Part shown: positions 14,890-23,633 of the stretch, in pieces
Numbering within the stretch: position 1 is the stretch's first letter
Layout: each line of letters starts with the position of its first letter
Assembly (NCBI GenBank): GCA_944385405.1
Contig: CALWXB010000018.1
Span: 1-37,559, forward strand
Direction: 5' to 3'
Source of the DNA: an uncultured Oscillospiraceae bacterium
GTDB taxonomy: Bacteria; Bacillota; Clostridia; Oscillospirales; Oscillospiraceae
DNA: 37,559 nucleotides
Position numbers and translations under genes: made by a program
Notes under the pieces: model-generated
The model's input: only the letters and a program-made list of their open reading frames with translations
Databases searched by the model: none
Told to the model about the DNA's origin: nothing

Positions 14890-16347
14890 ATGACGTTAGA
14901 TTTTGAATATGGATCCGGGCTTCTTCGCGCACAGCTGCCCGAATATACCGATGTGTTCATCCCCGGGGAAACGGTCCCCGATCCGCCCTGTCTTCCGCAG
15001 ACCTGGGAGTGCCTCTATGAGGCCACCCGGGACAGTGTCCGGCATCCCATCGGGATGCCGCCGCTGGCCAGCCTGGCCCGCCGCGGGAGCCGTGTCGTGC
15101 TGATCATTCCCGATATTGTCAAGGGCGGCCTGCAGGAGACCAGCCACCGGAAGGTGGCGGCGCGGGTCTGCCTGGATGAGCTGTACGCCGCTGGCGTGGA
15201 AAAGAAGGACATCCTCTTTTTGATCTCCAACGGCCTGCATCCCAGAGCCACTGTTTCCGAGATGCGCAGGATCCTGGGGGCAGACCTCTTTGAGGAATTC
15301 TATCCCTCCGGCCAGATCACCAGCCATGACAGCGAGGATGCCGAAAATCTGGTGGATCTGGGCTTTACAGAGGAGGGGGACCACGTCATCATGAACCGCC
15401 TTGTGTACGAGGCGGATGTGGCCATTTTGATCGGACACACCCAGGGCAATCCCTACGGAGGATATTCCGGCGGGTACAAGCACTGCGCCACCGGCATCAC
15501 CCACTGGCGCAGCATTTCCGCCCATCACGTCCCCCAGGTCATGCACCGCGGGGATTTCGTACCGGTCTCCACCCACAGCCGGATGCGAAGCAAATTTGAC
15601 CGGCAGGGCCAGTTCATGGAAGAGAAAATGGGCAAGAAATTCTTCTGCTGCGACGCCGTCCTGGACACCAAGTCCCGGCAGATCGCTGTTCACAGCGGCT
15701 GGGCAAAGGAAATGCAGCCGGTGGCCTGGGCGTGCGCGGATCAGCGGACCTATGTCCCCTGGGCGGAGAAGAAATACGATGTGGTGGTGTTCGGAATGCC
15801 TACCGACTTCCACTATGGAGACGGGATGGGGACAAATCCCATTCAGATGATGCAGGCCCTCAGCGCCCAGGTGATCCGGCATAAGCGGGTGCTGAGCCAG
15901 CGGTGTGTGTTTCTTGTCTCCAGCATTTGCGACGGCTATTTCCACGACGAGCGCTGGCCGTATCTGAGGGAGCTGTACCAGATGTTTCAGCGGGACTATA
16001 TGAATATCCTGCCGGATATGAACCGCTATGGAGAATACTTTGCCACCAATCCGGAGTATATCCGCAAATACCGCTTCGCGGGCGCCTTCCATCCTTTCCA
16101 CGGCTTCAGCATGATGAGCTGCGGGCACCTGGCGGAGGAGCATACCAGCGCCATCTACATTGTGGGGGCCCGGGAGCCGGGCATCGCCCGGAGCATGGGG
16201 CTGAAGACCCGCGCTACCTTTGAAGAGGCGCTGGAGGATGCAAAGCGGAAGTTTGTAGGCGATCGGCCCAACATCCTGGCGCTGCCCAAGGCATTTACCA
16301 CCACGGCGGTGCACCTTTGCATGAAGGAAGGCGGGCCGGGGCTGTGA
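14890..16347 (+). CDS. LarA/DUF2088-like racemase or epimerase 2
   Basis: A 485-residue LarA-family protein, closer to the classic form than its upstream neighbour. ISNGLHPRATVSEM (113-126) matches the LarA NGMHRPxT block with its catalytic His (His117). NPYGGYSGGYKHCATGITHW holds the cofactor-linking Lys (Lys197), and AHH (211-213) matches the later His. The His ten residues before the Lys in LarA is Asn187 here. This substitution may signal a different substrate or a loss of racemase chemistry. The gene follows LarA-like 1 by 27 bases with GGAAAGGAACG as ribosome site. Having two such proteins next to a PdxA-like enzyme suggests stereochemical interconversion of a sugar acid before oxidation. 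Confidence 0.82.
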   Translation: MTLDFEYGSGLLRAQLPEYTDVFIPGETVPDPPCLPQTWECLYEATRDSVRHPIGMPPLASLARRGSRVVLIIPDIVKGGLQETSHRKVAARVCLDELYAAGVEKKDILFLISNGLHPRATVSEMRRILGADLFEEFYPSGQITSHDSEDAENLVDLGFTEEGDHVIMNRLVYEADVAILIGHTQGNPYGGYSGGYKHCATGITHWRSISAHHVPQVMHRGDFVPVSTHSRMRSKFDRQGQFMEEKMGKKFFCCDAVLDTKSRQIAVHSGWAKEMQPVAWACADQRTYVPWAEKKYDVVVFGMPTDFHYGDGMGTNPIQMMQALSAQVIRHKRVLSQRCVFLVSSICDGYFHDERWPYLRELYQMFQRDYMNILPDMNRYGEYFATNPEYIRKYRFAGAFHPFHGFSMMSCGHLAEEHTSAIYIVGAREPGIARSMGLKTRATFEEALEDAKRKFVGDRPNILALPKAFTTTAVHLCMKEGGPGL

Positions 16348-16390
16348 GGTCTGCGTATGCTCCGGAGAGAGGAAGGGGTGACAGAGCCGT

Positions 16391-17497
16391 ATGCCAGCCT
16401 TGACTGTGATGCTCAAGCCGGCTTCTTCGGAGTGCAACATGCGCTGCAGGTATTGCTTCTACGCAGACGTTGCACATAATCGAAGCCAGGCGTGTATGGG
16501 GCGGATGTCGCCTGCGACGCTGGAAAATGTGGTCCGAAAAGCCCTGCGGTATGCGGAGGGACAGGTCATATTCGCCTTTCAGGGCGGCGAGCCGACGCTT
16601 GTGGGAACGGCCTTTTATGAAAAGCTGCTGGAACTGCAGAAACGGTACAACACCGGAGGGGTCCGGATCCAAAACGTCATACAGACCAACGGCTACCGGC
16701 TGGACAGCGCCCTGCTGGATCTGTTTGCCCGGGAGAAGTTCCTGGTGGGGATCTCCCTGGACGGGACGGCCCAGCTGCATGATCGCCTCCGGGTGGATGC
16801 CGCGGGAAACGGGACTGCCGCTGCGGTGGAAGAGACGATCCGGCAGCTGCAGGAGCGGAACGTGGACTTCAACATCCTCTGCGTGGTCAGCCGCGATATT
16901 GCCGATCATGCGGCGCCAGTGTTCCGCTGCCTGAAAAAGTACGGATATCTCCAGTATATCCCCTGTCTGGATCCCTTTGACGGCAGCCGGTCCCAGCACT
17001 CCCTGACGCCGGCCGCCTACGGGACCTTCCTCCGGGAGACCTTTGACCTGTACTATCAGGAGTTCCGCCGCGGGAGCTTTGTCAGCGTCCGGAACTTTGA
17101 TAATTATCTGGGTATTTTGGCGGGGATCCCGCCGGAGAACTGCGCCATGCGGGGGCAGTGTGCACAGAACTATTTGATAGAAGCGGACGGAAGCGTCTAC
17201 CCCTGCGACTTTTATGTGCTGGACCAGTGGCGCATGGGGAATATCAACGAGGACTCTTTTTTCAAGCTGGAAAAGTCTCAGGTCGGTGCCGCCTTCCGCA
17301 GAGCCTCCCATTCGCTGCCGTCTGCCTGCCATTCCTGCCGCTGGGCCTTTTTGTGCTGGGGAGGCTGCCGGCGTGACCGGGAACCCATCCTGGACGGACG
17401 CCCTTCCGATAACCATTGGTGCGCTGCATACCAGAGCTTTTTTGCGTACAGCTATCCCCGGATGCAGGAGATGGCAAAAACGCTTTACCACAGATGA
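16391..17497 (+). CDS. Anaerobic sulfatase-maturating enzyme (radical SAM)
   Basis: A 368-residue radical SAM protein of the anSME type, which converts the active-site Cys of a sulfatase to formylglycine. It has the SAM cluster motif C15-N-M-R-C19-R-Y-C22 close to the N-terminus, FQGGEPTLVG after it, and a C-terminal SPASM Cys array (CAMRGQC, GSVYPCDFYVLDQWRMGNI, CHSCRWAFLCWGGCRRD, HWC) binding two further clusters. The length matches known anSMEs. It matches the need of the Cys-type sulfatase ten kilobases upstream in the same cluster, which is strong evidence for the sulfatase assignment. Confidence 0.94.
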   Translation: MPALTVMLKPASSECNMRCRYCFYADVAHNRSQACMGRMSPATLENVVRKALRYAEGQVIFAFQGGEPTLVGTAFYEKLLELQKRYNTGGVRIQNVIQTNGYRLDSALLDLFAREKFLVGISLDGTAQLHDRLRVDAAGNGTAAAVEETIRQLQERNVDFNILCVVSRDIADHAAPVFRCLKKYGYLQYIPCLDPFDGSRSQHSLTPAAYGTFLRETFDLYYQEFRRGSFVSVRNFDNYLGILAGIPPENCAMRGQCAQNYLIEADGSVYPCDFYVLDQWRMGNINEDSFFKLEKSQVGAAFRRASHSLPSACHSCRWAFLCWGGCRRDREPILDGRPSDNHWCAAYQSFFAYSYPRMQEMAKTLYHR

Positions 17498-17521
17498 CGG
17501 CATGGGGAGTGATCTACCGGT

Positions 17522-18286
17522 ATGTTTTTTTTCCTGCTCGCCTTTGGCGCCTCCATGATCGGCGGCCTGTGCGGGATCGGCGGGGGGATCTTGATGAAGC
17601 CCGCCATGGATTTTTTCCATATGGCCGATCCGGTCACCGCCAGTTTCCTCTCCAGCTGCACGGTTTTTTTCATGGCGCTGTGCAATGTGTCTGTGAGGCT
17701 CCTGGAAAAAAGAGGGGGCCTTGCGCTGCGGACCACCTTTCCCCTCGCGGTGGGAGCGGCGATGGGCGGAGTCCTGGGCAATCAGGCATTCGCCGCATTC
17801 TGCAGACTCTTTCCCAGTTCCGGCGCGGGGAGGGTCCAGTCTGCGGCGCTCCTGATCCTTACCGCGTTTACGCTGTTTTATACCGTCAAGCGATCTTCCA
17901 TCCGGACAGTCCGGATCACGGCGGTGCCTGCCTGCGCGGTCATCGGACTTGGATTGGGGAGCGTTTCCAGCTTCCTGGGGATCGGCGGAGGGCCGTTCAA
18001 CCTGGTGGTCCTGCATTACTTCTTCAGTATGCAGACAAAGACCGCAGCGGCCAATTCCCTTTTCATCATCCTCCTCAGCCAGACCACAAATCTGATCAGT
18101 TATGCCGCAGCTTCCAGGGTCCCGGCGGGGTCGCCCGCCATATTGGGCGCAATGGTGCTGGGCGGTGTTTCCGGCGGAGTGCTCAGCAGCCTGCTCAACA
18201 AAAAGATCCATACGGGGAAGATCGAGGGACTGTTCATTCTGGTGATGATGCTGATCATGCTGATCTGTATATACAACATTCTGTAG
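17522..18286 (+). CDS. TauE/SafE-family sulfur oxyanion exporter
   Basis: A 254-residue membrane protein with about eight hydrophobic segments arranged as two repeated halves, each opening with GIGGG (18-22 and 153-157), the TauE/SafE hallmark. Family members export sulfite, sulfoacetate or related organosulfur anions. As the last gene of the cluster, 24 bases after the maturase, it most likely removes sulfate or sulfite released in the cytoplasm. Confidence 0.9.
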   Translation: MFFFLLAFGASMIGGLCGIGGGILMKPAMDFFHMADPVTASFLSSCTVFFMALCNVSVRLLEKRGGLALRTTFPLAVGAAMGGVLGNQAFAAFCRLFPSSGAGRVQSAALLILTAFTLFYTVKRSSIRTVRITAVPACAVIGLGLGSVSSFLGIGGGPFNLVVLHYFFSMQTKTAAANSLFIILLSQTTNLISYAAASRVPAGSPAILGAMVLGGVSGGVLSSLLNKKIHTGKIEGLFILVMMLIMLICIYNIL

Positions 18287-18390
18287 GTCCGGAACACGCC
18301 CTGCGGGGCGTATGGGGTCTGCCGTGGATATTGGGGTGTACACCGGACGGGCTGCCCGCAGGTCCTCCCCCTGTTATCCGGTGTGCACAT

Positions 18391-18418
18391 AAGGGCAGGA
18401 GCATTTGCTCCTGCCCTT
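18391..18418. terminator. Hairpin between the two catabolic clusters
   Basis: A perfect 12-bp stem (AAGGGCAGGAGC/GCTCCTGCCCTT, loop ATTT) lies where the two clusters converge. Neither side has a proper T-run, so termination is likely but not certain. The 181-base gap 18287-18467 otherwise holds only imperfect repeats. Confidence 0.5.
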
Positions 18419-18467
18419 GTATGTACGATGGGTGGATGTTGCTGGGGAGAGGCGGCAGATGGACGGG

Positions 18468-19610
18468 TCACGTGAAGGCCAGGTTCCGGTACACGATGGT
18501 CCCGGCCTTCATGGTCAGCTGGGGCAGCAGGAGCATCTGGCCGGGAATGGCGTCCCCCTTGAAATCCTCAAAGGCCACGTCCTGCTTTTCCACGGAGAGC
18601 ACGGCGATGTCGGCGTCGTACCCCGGCTCCAGGACGCCTTTCCGGTCCCAGCCGGCGAATTTGGCCACCCGGGCTGTGGCCCGCTCCAGGACGTCCTCCA
18701 CGGACATGCCCAGCGCGATGTATTTGGAGAGGATGTAGGGCAGGGCGAAGCACTTGGGCTTGTAGAAGGAGTGGAACACGTGGCTGCCGTCGGTGGAGAT
18801 GAAGTCGGGCAGGAAGCCCTCCGCCAGCGCGGCCCGGGCCACGTCGTGACAGTAGTTGTTGGTGCCGTTGCAGGCGTCGAACAGCACGCCCCGGTGCTTG
18901 GCCTCCCAGACCGCGGGCTTCACCCGGCCGCCTGCGTCCAGGATGGTGTCGCCCTTGCCCTGGAAGCAGTGGCAGAACACGTCGCCGGGACGGAGGGCCG
19001 ATGCGATGACGCCCATGTCCACCGGGGGATTCGTCACATGCACCACCAGGGGAAGGCCAGCCTGCTCCGCGATCTCCAGGCACCGCTCCAGGGCCTGCAC
19101 CGGCATATTGGGGTTCAGGTCCAGACTGTAGCGCAGCTTCAGGGCGATGATCTCCCCGGGGTGGCTTTGGACCGTCTCCAGGATGCGCTCCGGCTCATAG
19201 TCCTCCACCCGTGTGTTTTCAAACACCCGGGCGTGGAGCATCCCCAGTGAGGAGACGTTGAGATACGCCTTGATGCTGGTGTAGCTGTTTTGCACGTTGA
19301 TCTGATGGAAGGCCTCGTAGGTGGACACGCCGGCGGTGCCGCCGTCCACGGCGGAGGTGATGCCGTTGGGCAGCAGGCACAGGTCCGGCGGGATCCCCTC
19401 GTCCGAGGCCTGGGTGAACAGGTGCAGATGCGAATCCATCAGCCCGGGGCAGACCAGCTTCCCGGTGCAGTCCACCTCTACCTGTCCGGCTTCCCGGTCC
19501 AGAGGGCCCACGGCTGCGATGCGGCGGCCGGTCACCGCCACATCCGCCTGCTTCCAGCATGCGCGGACGGCGTCAAATACCTGCCCGCCGCGAAAAACCA
19601 CATCAAACAA
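18468..19610 (-). CDS. Amidohydrolase/deacetylase-family metallohydrolase
   Basis: A 380-residue amidohydrolase. Metal ligands of the fold are visible: H61-x-H63 (SHLHLF), a candidate carboxylated Lys158 (IALKLR), His191 (VHVTNPP), His214 (CHCFQGKG) and Asp274 (STDGSH). The CHCFQGKG motif is that of the Atu3266/EF0837 group, which hydrolyses N- or O-acyl hydroxy acids such as acetyl-mandelate. The start is TTG at 19610, with AAGGTAAGGTG 7 bases before it; the nearby ATG is out of frame. It is downstream of the TRAP transporter and probably acts on the imported compound. Confidence 0.9.
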   Translation of the reverse strand: MFDVVFRGGQVFDAVRACWKQADVAVTGRRIAAVGPLDREAGQVEVDCTGKLVCPGLMDSHLHLFTQASDEGIPPDLCLLPNGITSAVDGGTAGVSTYEAFHQINVQNSYTSIKAYLNVSSLGMLHARVFENTRVEDYEPERILETVQSHPGEIIALKLRYSLDLNPNMPVQALERCLEIAEQAGLPLVVHVTNPPVDMGVIASALRPGDVFCHCFQGKGDTILDAGGRVKPAVWEAKHRGVLFDACNGTNNYCHDVARAALAEGFLPDFISTDGSHVFHSFYKPKCFALPYILSKYIALGMSVEDVLERATARVAKFAGWDRKGVLEPGYDADIAVLSVEKQDVAFEDFKGDAIPGQMLLLPQLTMKAGTIVYRNLAFT

Positions 19611-19648
19611 TGAGACACACCTTACCTTTCACTTGATATCTGCGGCGG

Positions 19649-19679
19649 CAAAACCGGCATCTCCTGGATGCCGGTTTTG
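19649..19679 (-). terminator. Hairpin between dctM and amidohydrolase gene
   Basis: A perfect 13-bp inverted repeat (19649-19661/19667-19679) with a 5-nt loop. On the minus strand the stem ends in GGTTTTG, so it may partly terminate after dctM and lower expression of the amidohydrolase. Confidence 0.55.
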
Positions 19680-19699
19680 TCTGAGCGCCGCGGCTGCGG

Positions 19700-20998
19700 T
19701 CACTTCATGATGCTCACCAGGAACATGGACAGGGGCTGGATGTACGTGACCGCCAGGATGCCCAGCACGCCGGTGAGGCAGAAGGGCAGCACGCCCTTGT
19801 ACAGGTCCTCCAGCTTGATCCGCCGGTCCAGACCGGTGGCCACGAACATGCATCCGCCGAAGGGGGGCGTGACGATGCCCATGGAGAGGTTGATGCCTGT
19901 GATGACGCCGAACTGCACCAGGTCGATCCCGAAGGCGGAGGCGGCGGGGTACAGCAGCGGGCAGACCAGCAGGATGGCCGTGGTGGCGTCCACGAACATG
20001 CCGCACAGGATGTAGATGATGTTGGCGCCCAGCAGGAAGATCACGGGGCTGTGGATCGCGCTGGTCATGGCCTGGGTCACCAGCTGCGGCAGCCCCAGGA
20101 CCGTCATGCAGTAGCCGAACAGCGTCGCGCAGCAGCACAGGAACATGACGGACGCGCTGGACTTGGCCGCGTCCAGAATGGCCTTGTAGGCGCTTTTCAG
20201 GTCCAGCTCCCGATAGATGAACACGCCCACGAACAAAGAGTAGATGCACGCCACGATGGCGGCCTCCGTGGCGGTGAAGATGCCGCCGTAGATCCCGCCC
20301 AGGATCAGCAGGGGAGACAGAAGTGCCCAGATGGCTTCCTTGAATACGGTGAGGAAACTGCGGTTTTCTGCCGTCCCCTTTTGATCGCTGCGGCCGTATC
20401 CGTTGCGGTGGGCGATGATCAGGCCGGTCACCATGTAGATGACGGTCATCAGCAGCCCGGGGATGATGGTGGCAATGAACAGGCTGGACACGGAGGTCCC
20501 GCTCAGGCACCCGAAGAGGATCAGCGGCAGGGACGGCGGGATCATGGTTCCCAGTGTGCCGCCCACCGCCTGGACGGAGGCGGCGAAGGGGACGGGGTAG
20601 TCGTCATCCTTCGTCATCTCCGGATACATGACGTTTCCGATGGCCGCCGTGGTGGCCAGAGCGGAGCCGGAGATGGCGCCGAAGAAGGCGCAGGTGATGA
20701 AGGAGATCACCACCATGCTTCCGGGGATCCAGCCCAGCAGCTTCCGTAACGGCTCCACCCGGCGCTTGGTCAGGACGCCCTGGAGCATCAGCTCGCTGGC
20801 GATCATGAAGTAGATCACGGCCAGGATGGGGAAGGAGTCTGCTCCGGCAAAGATCTTGGTGACGATGAGGGTGATGGACAGCGGCTTGCTGAGCGCGATG
20901 GCCAGCAGAGACGACATGCCCAGGGAAAAGGTGATGGGGATGCCGATGGCCATGAACACGATCAGAGAGACCACCAGGACGATGGCGGCAACGCTCAT
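19700..20998 (-). CDS. dctM: TRAP transporter large permease DctM
   Basis: A 432-residue membrane protein with about 12 hydrophobic segments, the size of the TRAP large subunit. Typical features are FMAIGIPITFSLGMSSL near the N-terminus, ISGSALATTAAIG, the GGTLGTMIPPSLPLILFG signature, and GIVTPPFGGCMFVATG in the second half. It couples Na+ entry to import of the carboxylate delivered by DctP. Its ATG overlaps the dctQ stop by four bases (ATGA). Confidence 0.96.
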   Translation of the reverse strand: MSVAAIVLVVSLIVFMAIGIPITFSLGMSSLLAIALSKPLSITLIVTKIFAGADSFPILAVIYFMIASELMLQGVLTKRRVEPLRKLLGWIPGSMVVISFITCAFFGAISGSALATTAAIGNVMYPEMTKDDDYPVPFAASVQAVGGTLGTMIPPSLPLILFGCLSGTSVSSLFIATIIPGLLMTVIYMVTGLIIAHRNGYGRSDQKGTAENRSFLTVFKEAIWALLSPLLILGGIYGGIFTATEAAIVACIYSLFVGVFIYRELDLKSAYKAILDAAKSSASVMFLCCCATLFGYCMTVLGLPQLVTQAMTSAIHSPVIFLLGANIIYILCGMFVDATTAILLVCPLLYPAASAFGIDLVQFGVITGINLSMGIVTPPFGGCMFVATGLDRRIKLEDLYKGVLPFCLTGVLGILAVTYIQPLSMFLVSIMK

Positions 20999-21495
20999 TT
21001 CTTGTCCCCTCCCCTCAGTTCCTTGATGAAGTCAGGCGCCTTGGCGGCGCTGAATGCCAGTCCCAGGAAGCCGCTCAGCGGGATGCAGGCATATACCAGC
21101 GCCATGGAGATCTGCGTGGCGGCGGCGCGCTTGACCGTGTAGGAGGCGCACACCTTCCAGCCCTCCACCAGCATCAGACCGTAGAAGATGATGGGGAACA
21201 CGTAGCGGCAGACCGTCAGGAATTTCCCCAGCAGCCTGGATCTGGCCTCGATGCGGTTGGAGATCAGGGTGATGGTGGAAAAGGTGCCGCGGTAGAAGCA
21301 GATGGTCCCGCCCACGGTGACCAGCCAGACGTGGAGATAGCGGATGCTCTCTTCCGACCAGGAAAGCGAGCTGGAGAACACGTAGCGGAAGAGGATCTGC
21401 AAAATGCCGATGATCATCATGACCACGGCCACGACCACGATGAGGAAATCAATGCATGATTCGAAGCGGTCGCAGAGTTTTTTGAACTGTTTCAT
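20995..21495 (-). CDS. dctQ: TRAP transporter small permease DctQ
   Basis: A 166-residue protein with four transmembrane segments and the W-S-E-E pattern (SSLSWSEESIRYLHVW) shared by DctQ subunits. The start is the ATG at 21495, nine bases after AAGGGG; a TTG 18 bases upstream is less well placed. It forms the membrane complex with DctM. Confidence 0.92.
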   Translation of the reverse strand: MKQFKKLCDRFESCIDFLIVVVAVVMMIIGILQILFRYVFSSSLSWSEESIRYLHVWLVTVGGTICFYRGTFSTITLISNRIEARSRLLGKFLTVCRYVFPIIFYGLMLVEGWKVCASYTVKRAAATQISMALVYACIPLSGFLGLAFSAAKAPDFIKELRGGDKK

Positions 21496-21533
21496 GGGCC
21501 TGTCCCCTTGCAATCACACGCACGGCGAGGGGG

Positions 21534-22592
21534 TCAGGCGTTGGGGTCCATGGCGCGGATCTGGGCCACCAGATCGCTGTACTCCGGATGCTGGGCGTAC
21601 ATCTCGTCCGCCACTGCTATGAAGGGAGCCTTGTCCACCTGGGTGACGGTGACGCCGTACTCAGACTCCATGATCTCCAGAGCCGCGTTGTTCTGGCGCT
21701 GGGCCTCGGGGCGCTGCATCTCGATGCTGCGCTGGGCCGCTCTGCGGATGGCCTCCTGATCCTCCTCGGGGAGGCTGTAGAAATAGTCGGCGTTCATGGC
21801 GTAGACGATGGGGGTGTAGATGTGCTCGGACACCGTCACATACGGGTTGACCTCATAGATCCGGTTGGAGAGGATGCCCATGTTCAGGTTCTCGTGGCCG
21901 TCGATGGTGCCCTGCTGCAGGGAGGTGAACACCTCGGTCATGGCCATGGGCGTGGCGTTGGCGCCCAGGAGGTTGAAGTATTCGATGTGCATGGGCACGT
22001 CCATGGTGCGCAGCTTCATGCCCTTCATGTCCTCGGGGCTGTTGATCTGGAAGCTGGAGGTGATGTTCCGGAAGCCGCTCTCGCCGTAGCCCAGGCCCAC
22101 CATGCCGTACTCCTCCAGGCTGTCCAGGGCGTTCTGGCCGATCTCGCCGTCCAGCACCGCGTAGGCGTGCTCGTTGCTGCTGAAGAGATAGGGGAGGTCG
22201 AAGATGTTGAAGTCCTCGGAGATGTTGGCAAACAGGCCGCTGCTGTTGAGGACGAATTCATAGGTGCCGTTCAGGCAGCCCTCCACCATCTCGGAGTCCG
22301 AGCCCAGCTGACCGCCCACATAGATGTCCAGCCCGTACTTGTTGTTGGTCTCCTCCCGCAGACACTGGTCGAAATACACCTGCGCCTGATAGAAGGGATG
22401 CTCGCCGTCCATGAGGTTGGAGGAGATGCAGGAGAGCCACGTGTTTTCGGCTTCGCCCCAATCCTGCTCCCCGGATCCGTCCTGCGCATCTGCCGGAGGA
22501 TCTTCCGAGACGGTCTCGCCAGAGGAATTCCCACAGCCTGCGATGGACACCAGGAGTGACGCGGCACACAGCAATGCAAAAAGCTTCTTCAT
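21534..22592 (-). CDS. dctP: TRAP transporter solute-binding lipoprotein DctP
   Basis: A 352-residue DctP-type binding protein. The start at 22592 (MKKLFALL) has GGAGG seven bases upstream; it gives a signal peptide ending in the lipobox SIAGC, so the mature protein is anchored at Cys20. GMKLRTMDVPMH contains the Arg that pairs with the ligand carboxylate in this family, and DGHENLNMGI is the usual hinge-region motif. A spacer rich in Ser, Gly, Asp and Glu follows the Cys. The ligand is probably a mono- or dicarboxylate related to the amidohydrolase substrate. Confidence 0.95.
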   Translation of the reverse strand: MKKLFALLCAASLLVSIAGCGNSSGETVSEDPPADAQDGSGEQDWGEAENTWLSCISSNLMDGEHPFYQAQVYFDQCLREETNNKYGLDIYVGGQLGSDSEMVEGCLNGTYEFVLNSSGLFANISEDFNIFDLPYLFSSNEHAYAVLDGEIGQNALDSLEEYGMVGLGYGESGFRNITSSFQINSPEDMKGMKLRTMDVPMHIEYFNLLGANATPMAMTEVFTSLQQGTIDGHENLNMGILSNRIYEVNPYVTVSEHIYTPIVYAMNADYFYSLPEEDQEAIRRAAQRSIEMQRPEAQRQNNAALEIMESEYGVTVTQVDKAPFIAVADEMYAQHPEYSDLVAQIRAMDPNA

Positions 22593-22639
22593 TTTCATTC
22601 CTCCATTATAAAAATTGTTTTTTCCAAACAAGGCCTAAC

Positions 22640-22653
22640 GTCTAACGTCAGAC
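22640..22653 (-). promoter_or_regulatory. Candidate GntR/FadR-type operator
   Basis: GTCTAACGTCAGAC is palindromic at 12 of 14 positions and lies immediately downstream of the -10 box, roughly +2 to +16, where a bound repressor blocks initiation. An extra AACGT half-site adjoins it. Confidence 0.6.
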
Positions 22654-22662
22654 CTTTATTGC

Positions 22663-22691
22663 ATTATACAATCCCCACTGGGGCTTGTCAA
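22663..22691 (-). promoter_or_regulatory. Consensus promoter of the TRAP operon
   Basis: On the minus strand, perfect TTGACA (22691-22686), a 17-base spacer and perfect TATAAT (22668-22663). A promoter this strong implies tight repression by the adjacent regulator. Confidence 0.88.
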
Positions 22692-22725
22692 GGAACGATT
22701 GTGAGATTTGTGCAGTCTTAACGGC

Positions 22726-23499
22726 TCAATCGTTCTGCAAGTCAGTGGGGTCGATTGCATAAGCCTTCTGGATGGCGGCGGCGTCTGTCCGGATGATCTG
22801 AGACTTGGCCCAGAACTCCCGGTTCACCTCCAGATGATCCATGGCTGCCCGGCTGGCGCCCACGGAATCCCGGGCGCAGATGCAGTCGCACATCTGCTGA
22901 TGGGAGATGCGCGTCTTGCTCCACAGCGGCGTCTGCCGGCTGATGTCGCTGAAGACTTCAACAGAGTAAATGATGATAGGCGTCAGGTTGCGGATGACCT
23001 GATTGTGGGTACACAGCGCGATGCACTCGTGGAACGCCTTGTCCACAGCGTGGTGGGACTCATACGGCTCGTCCATGTCCACCACTTTTGCGCAGTACGC
23101 CCGCAGCTTCTCCATGTCCTCTTCATTGGCCCGCTGCGCCGCCAGATAAGCGGTCCAGGGTTCGATCCTGGCCCGGACTTCCAGCAGGTCCTGTGCCAGC
23201 TTCAGCTTGTCCTGCATGTAGGCAAATCCCAGGGGATCCTTGCTCATGCCGGGATTGCGCGTGACAAAGGTGCCCTTTCCGCGCCGGATCTCCACGATGT
23301 TCCGGGCCACCAGGATTTTGAGCGCTTCCCGGATCGTGCTGCGTCCCACATCCAGATACGCCATCAGCTCCACTTCCGTGGGGAGCTTGTCGTCCGGCTG
23401 CAGCTGCTGATCAATGATCATCTGATTGATGCGATCGGCGATCTGCTCGGCCAGCGGCTTGTGGGGGATCTGGAGATCACTGAGTGTCGTAAGATCCAT
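22726..23499 (-). CDS. GntR-family regulator, FadR/FCD subfamily
   Basis: A 257-residue regulator. The winged helix-turn-helix occupies about 15-82 (PTEVELMAYLDVGRSTIREALKIL, RRGKGTFVT), followed by an all-helical FCD domain whose DKAFHECIAL contributes a likely metal-binding His. It lies upstream of and in the same direction as the TRAP operon, with its own promoter and a consensus promoter plus operator between the two. It most likely represses transport and amidohydrolase genes until an organic acid binds. ATG 23499 follows AAGGAGG. Confidence 0.93.
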   Translation of the reverse strand: MDLTTLSDLQIPHKPLAEQIADRINQMIIDQQLQPDDKLPTEVELMAYLDVGRSTIREALKILVARNIVEIRRGKGTFVTRNPGMSKDPLGFAYMQDKLKLAQDLLEVRARIEPWTAYLAAQRANEEDMEKLRAYCAKVVDMDEPYESHHAVDKAFHECIALCTHNQVIRNLTPIIIYSVEVFSDISRQTPLWSKTRISHQQMCDCICARDSVGASRAAMDHLEVNREFWAKSQIIRTDAAAIQKAYAIDPTDLQND

Positions 23500-23633
23500 A
23501 TATCCTCCTTACTGTGTTGGATTTTTCGGAATGCCGCCTGTGAGAGAAGGCGTTCCTCCCGGCCGGAGACTCTCCGCATGAAAAAATGCCGCTTTTGACA
23601 ATGGACGGAAAGCGTTCGGCTCAGGCTTTGTTT

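Noticed and set aside
16295-18343. Long minus-strand open frame (682 codons) opposite the maturase and TauE genes
   Set aside because: Shadow of the radical SAM enzyme and exporter; low-complexity His/Gln/Arg composition and no ribosome site.
18335-18388. Imperfect inverted repeat (GTGTACACCGGA/TCCGGTGTGCAC)
   Set aside because: Large loop and mismatches, no adjacent start site; noted only as possible secondary structure between convergent clusters.
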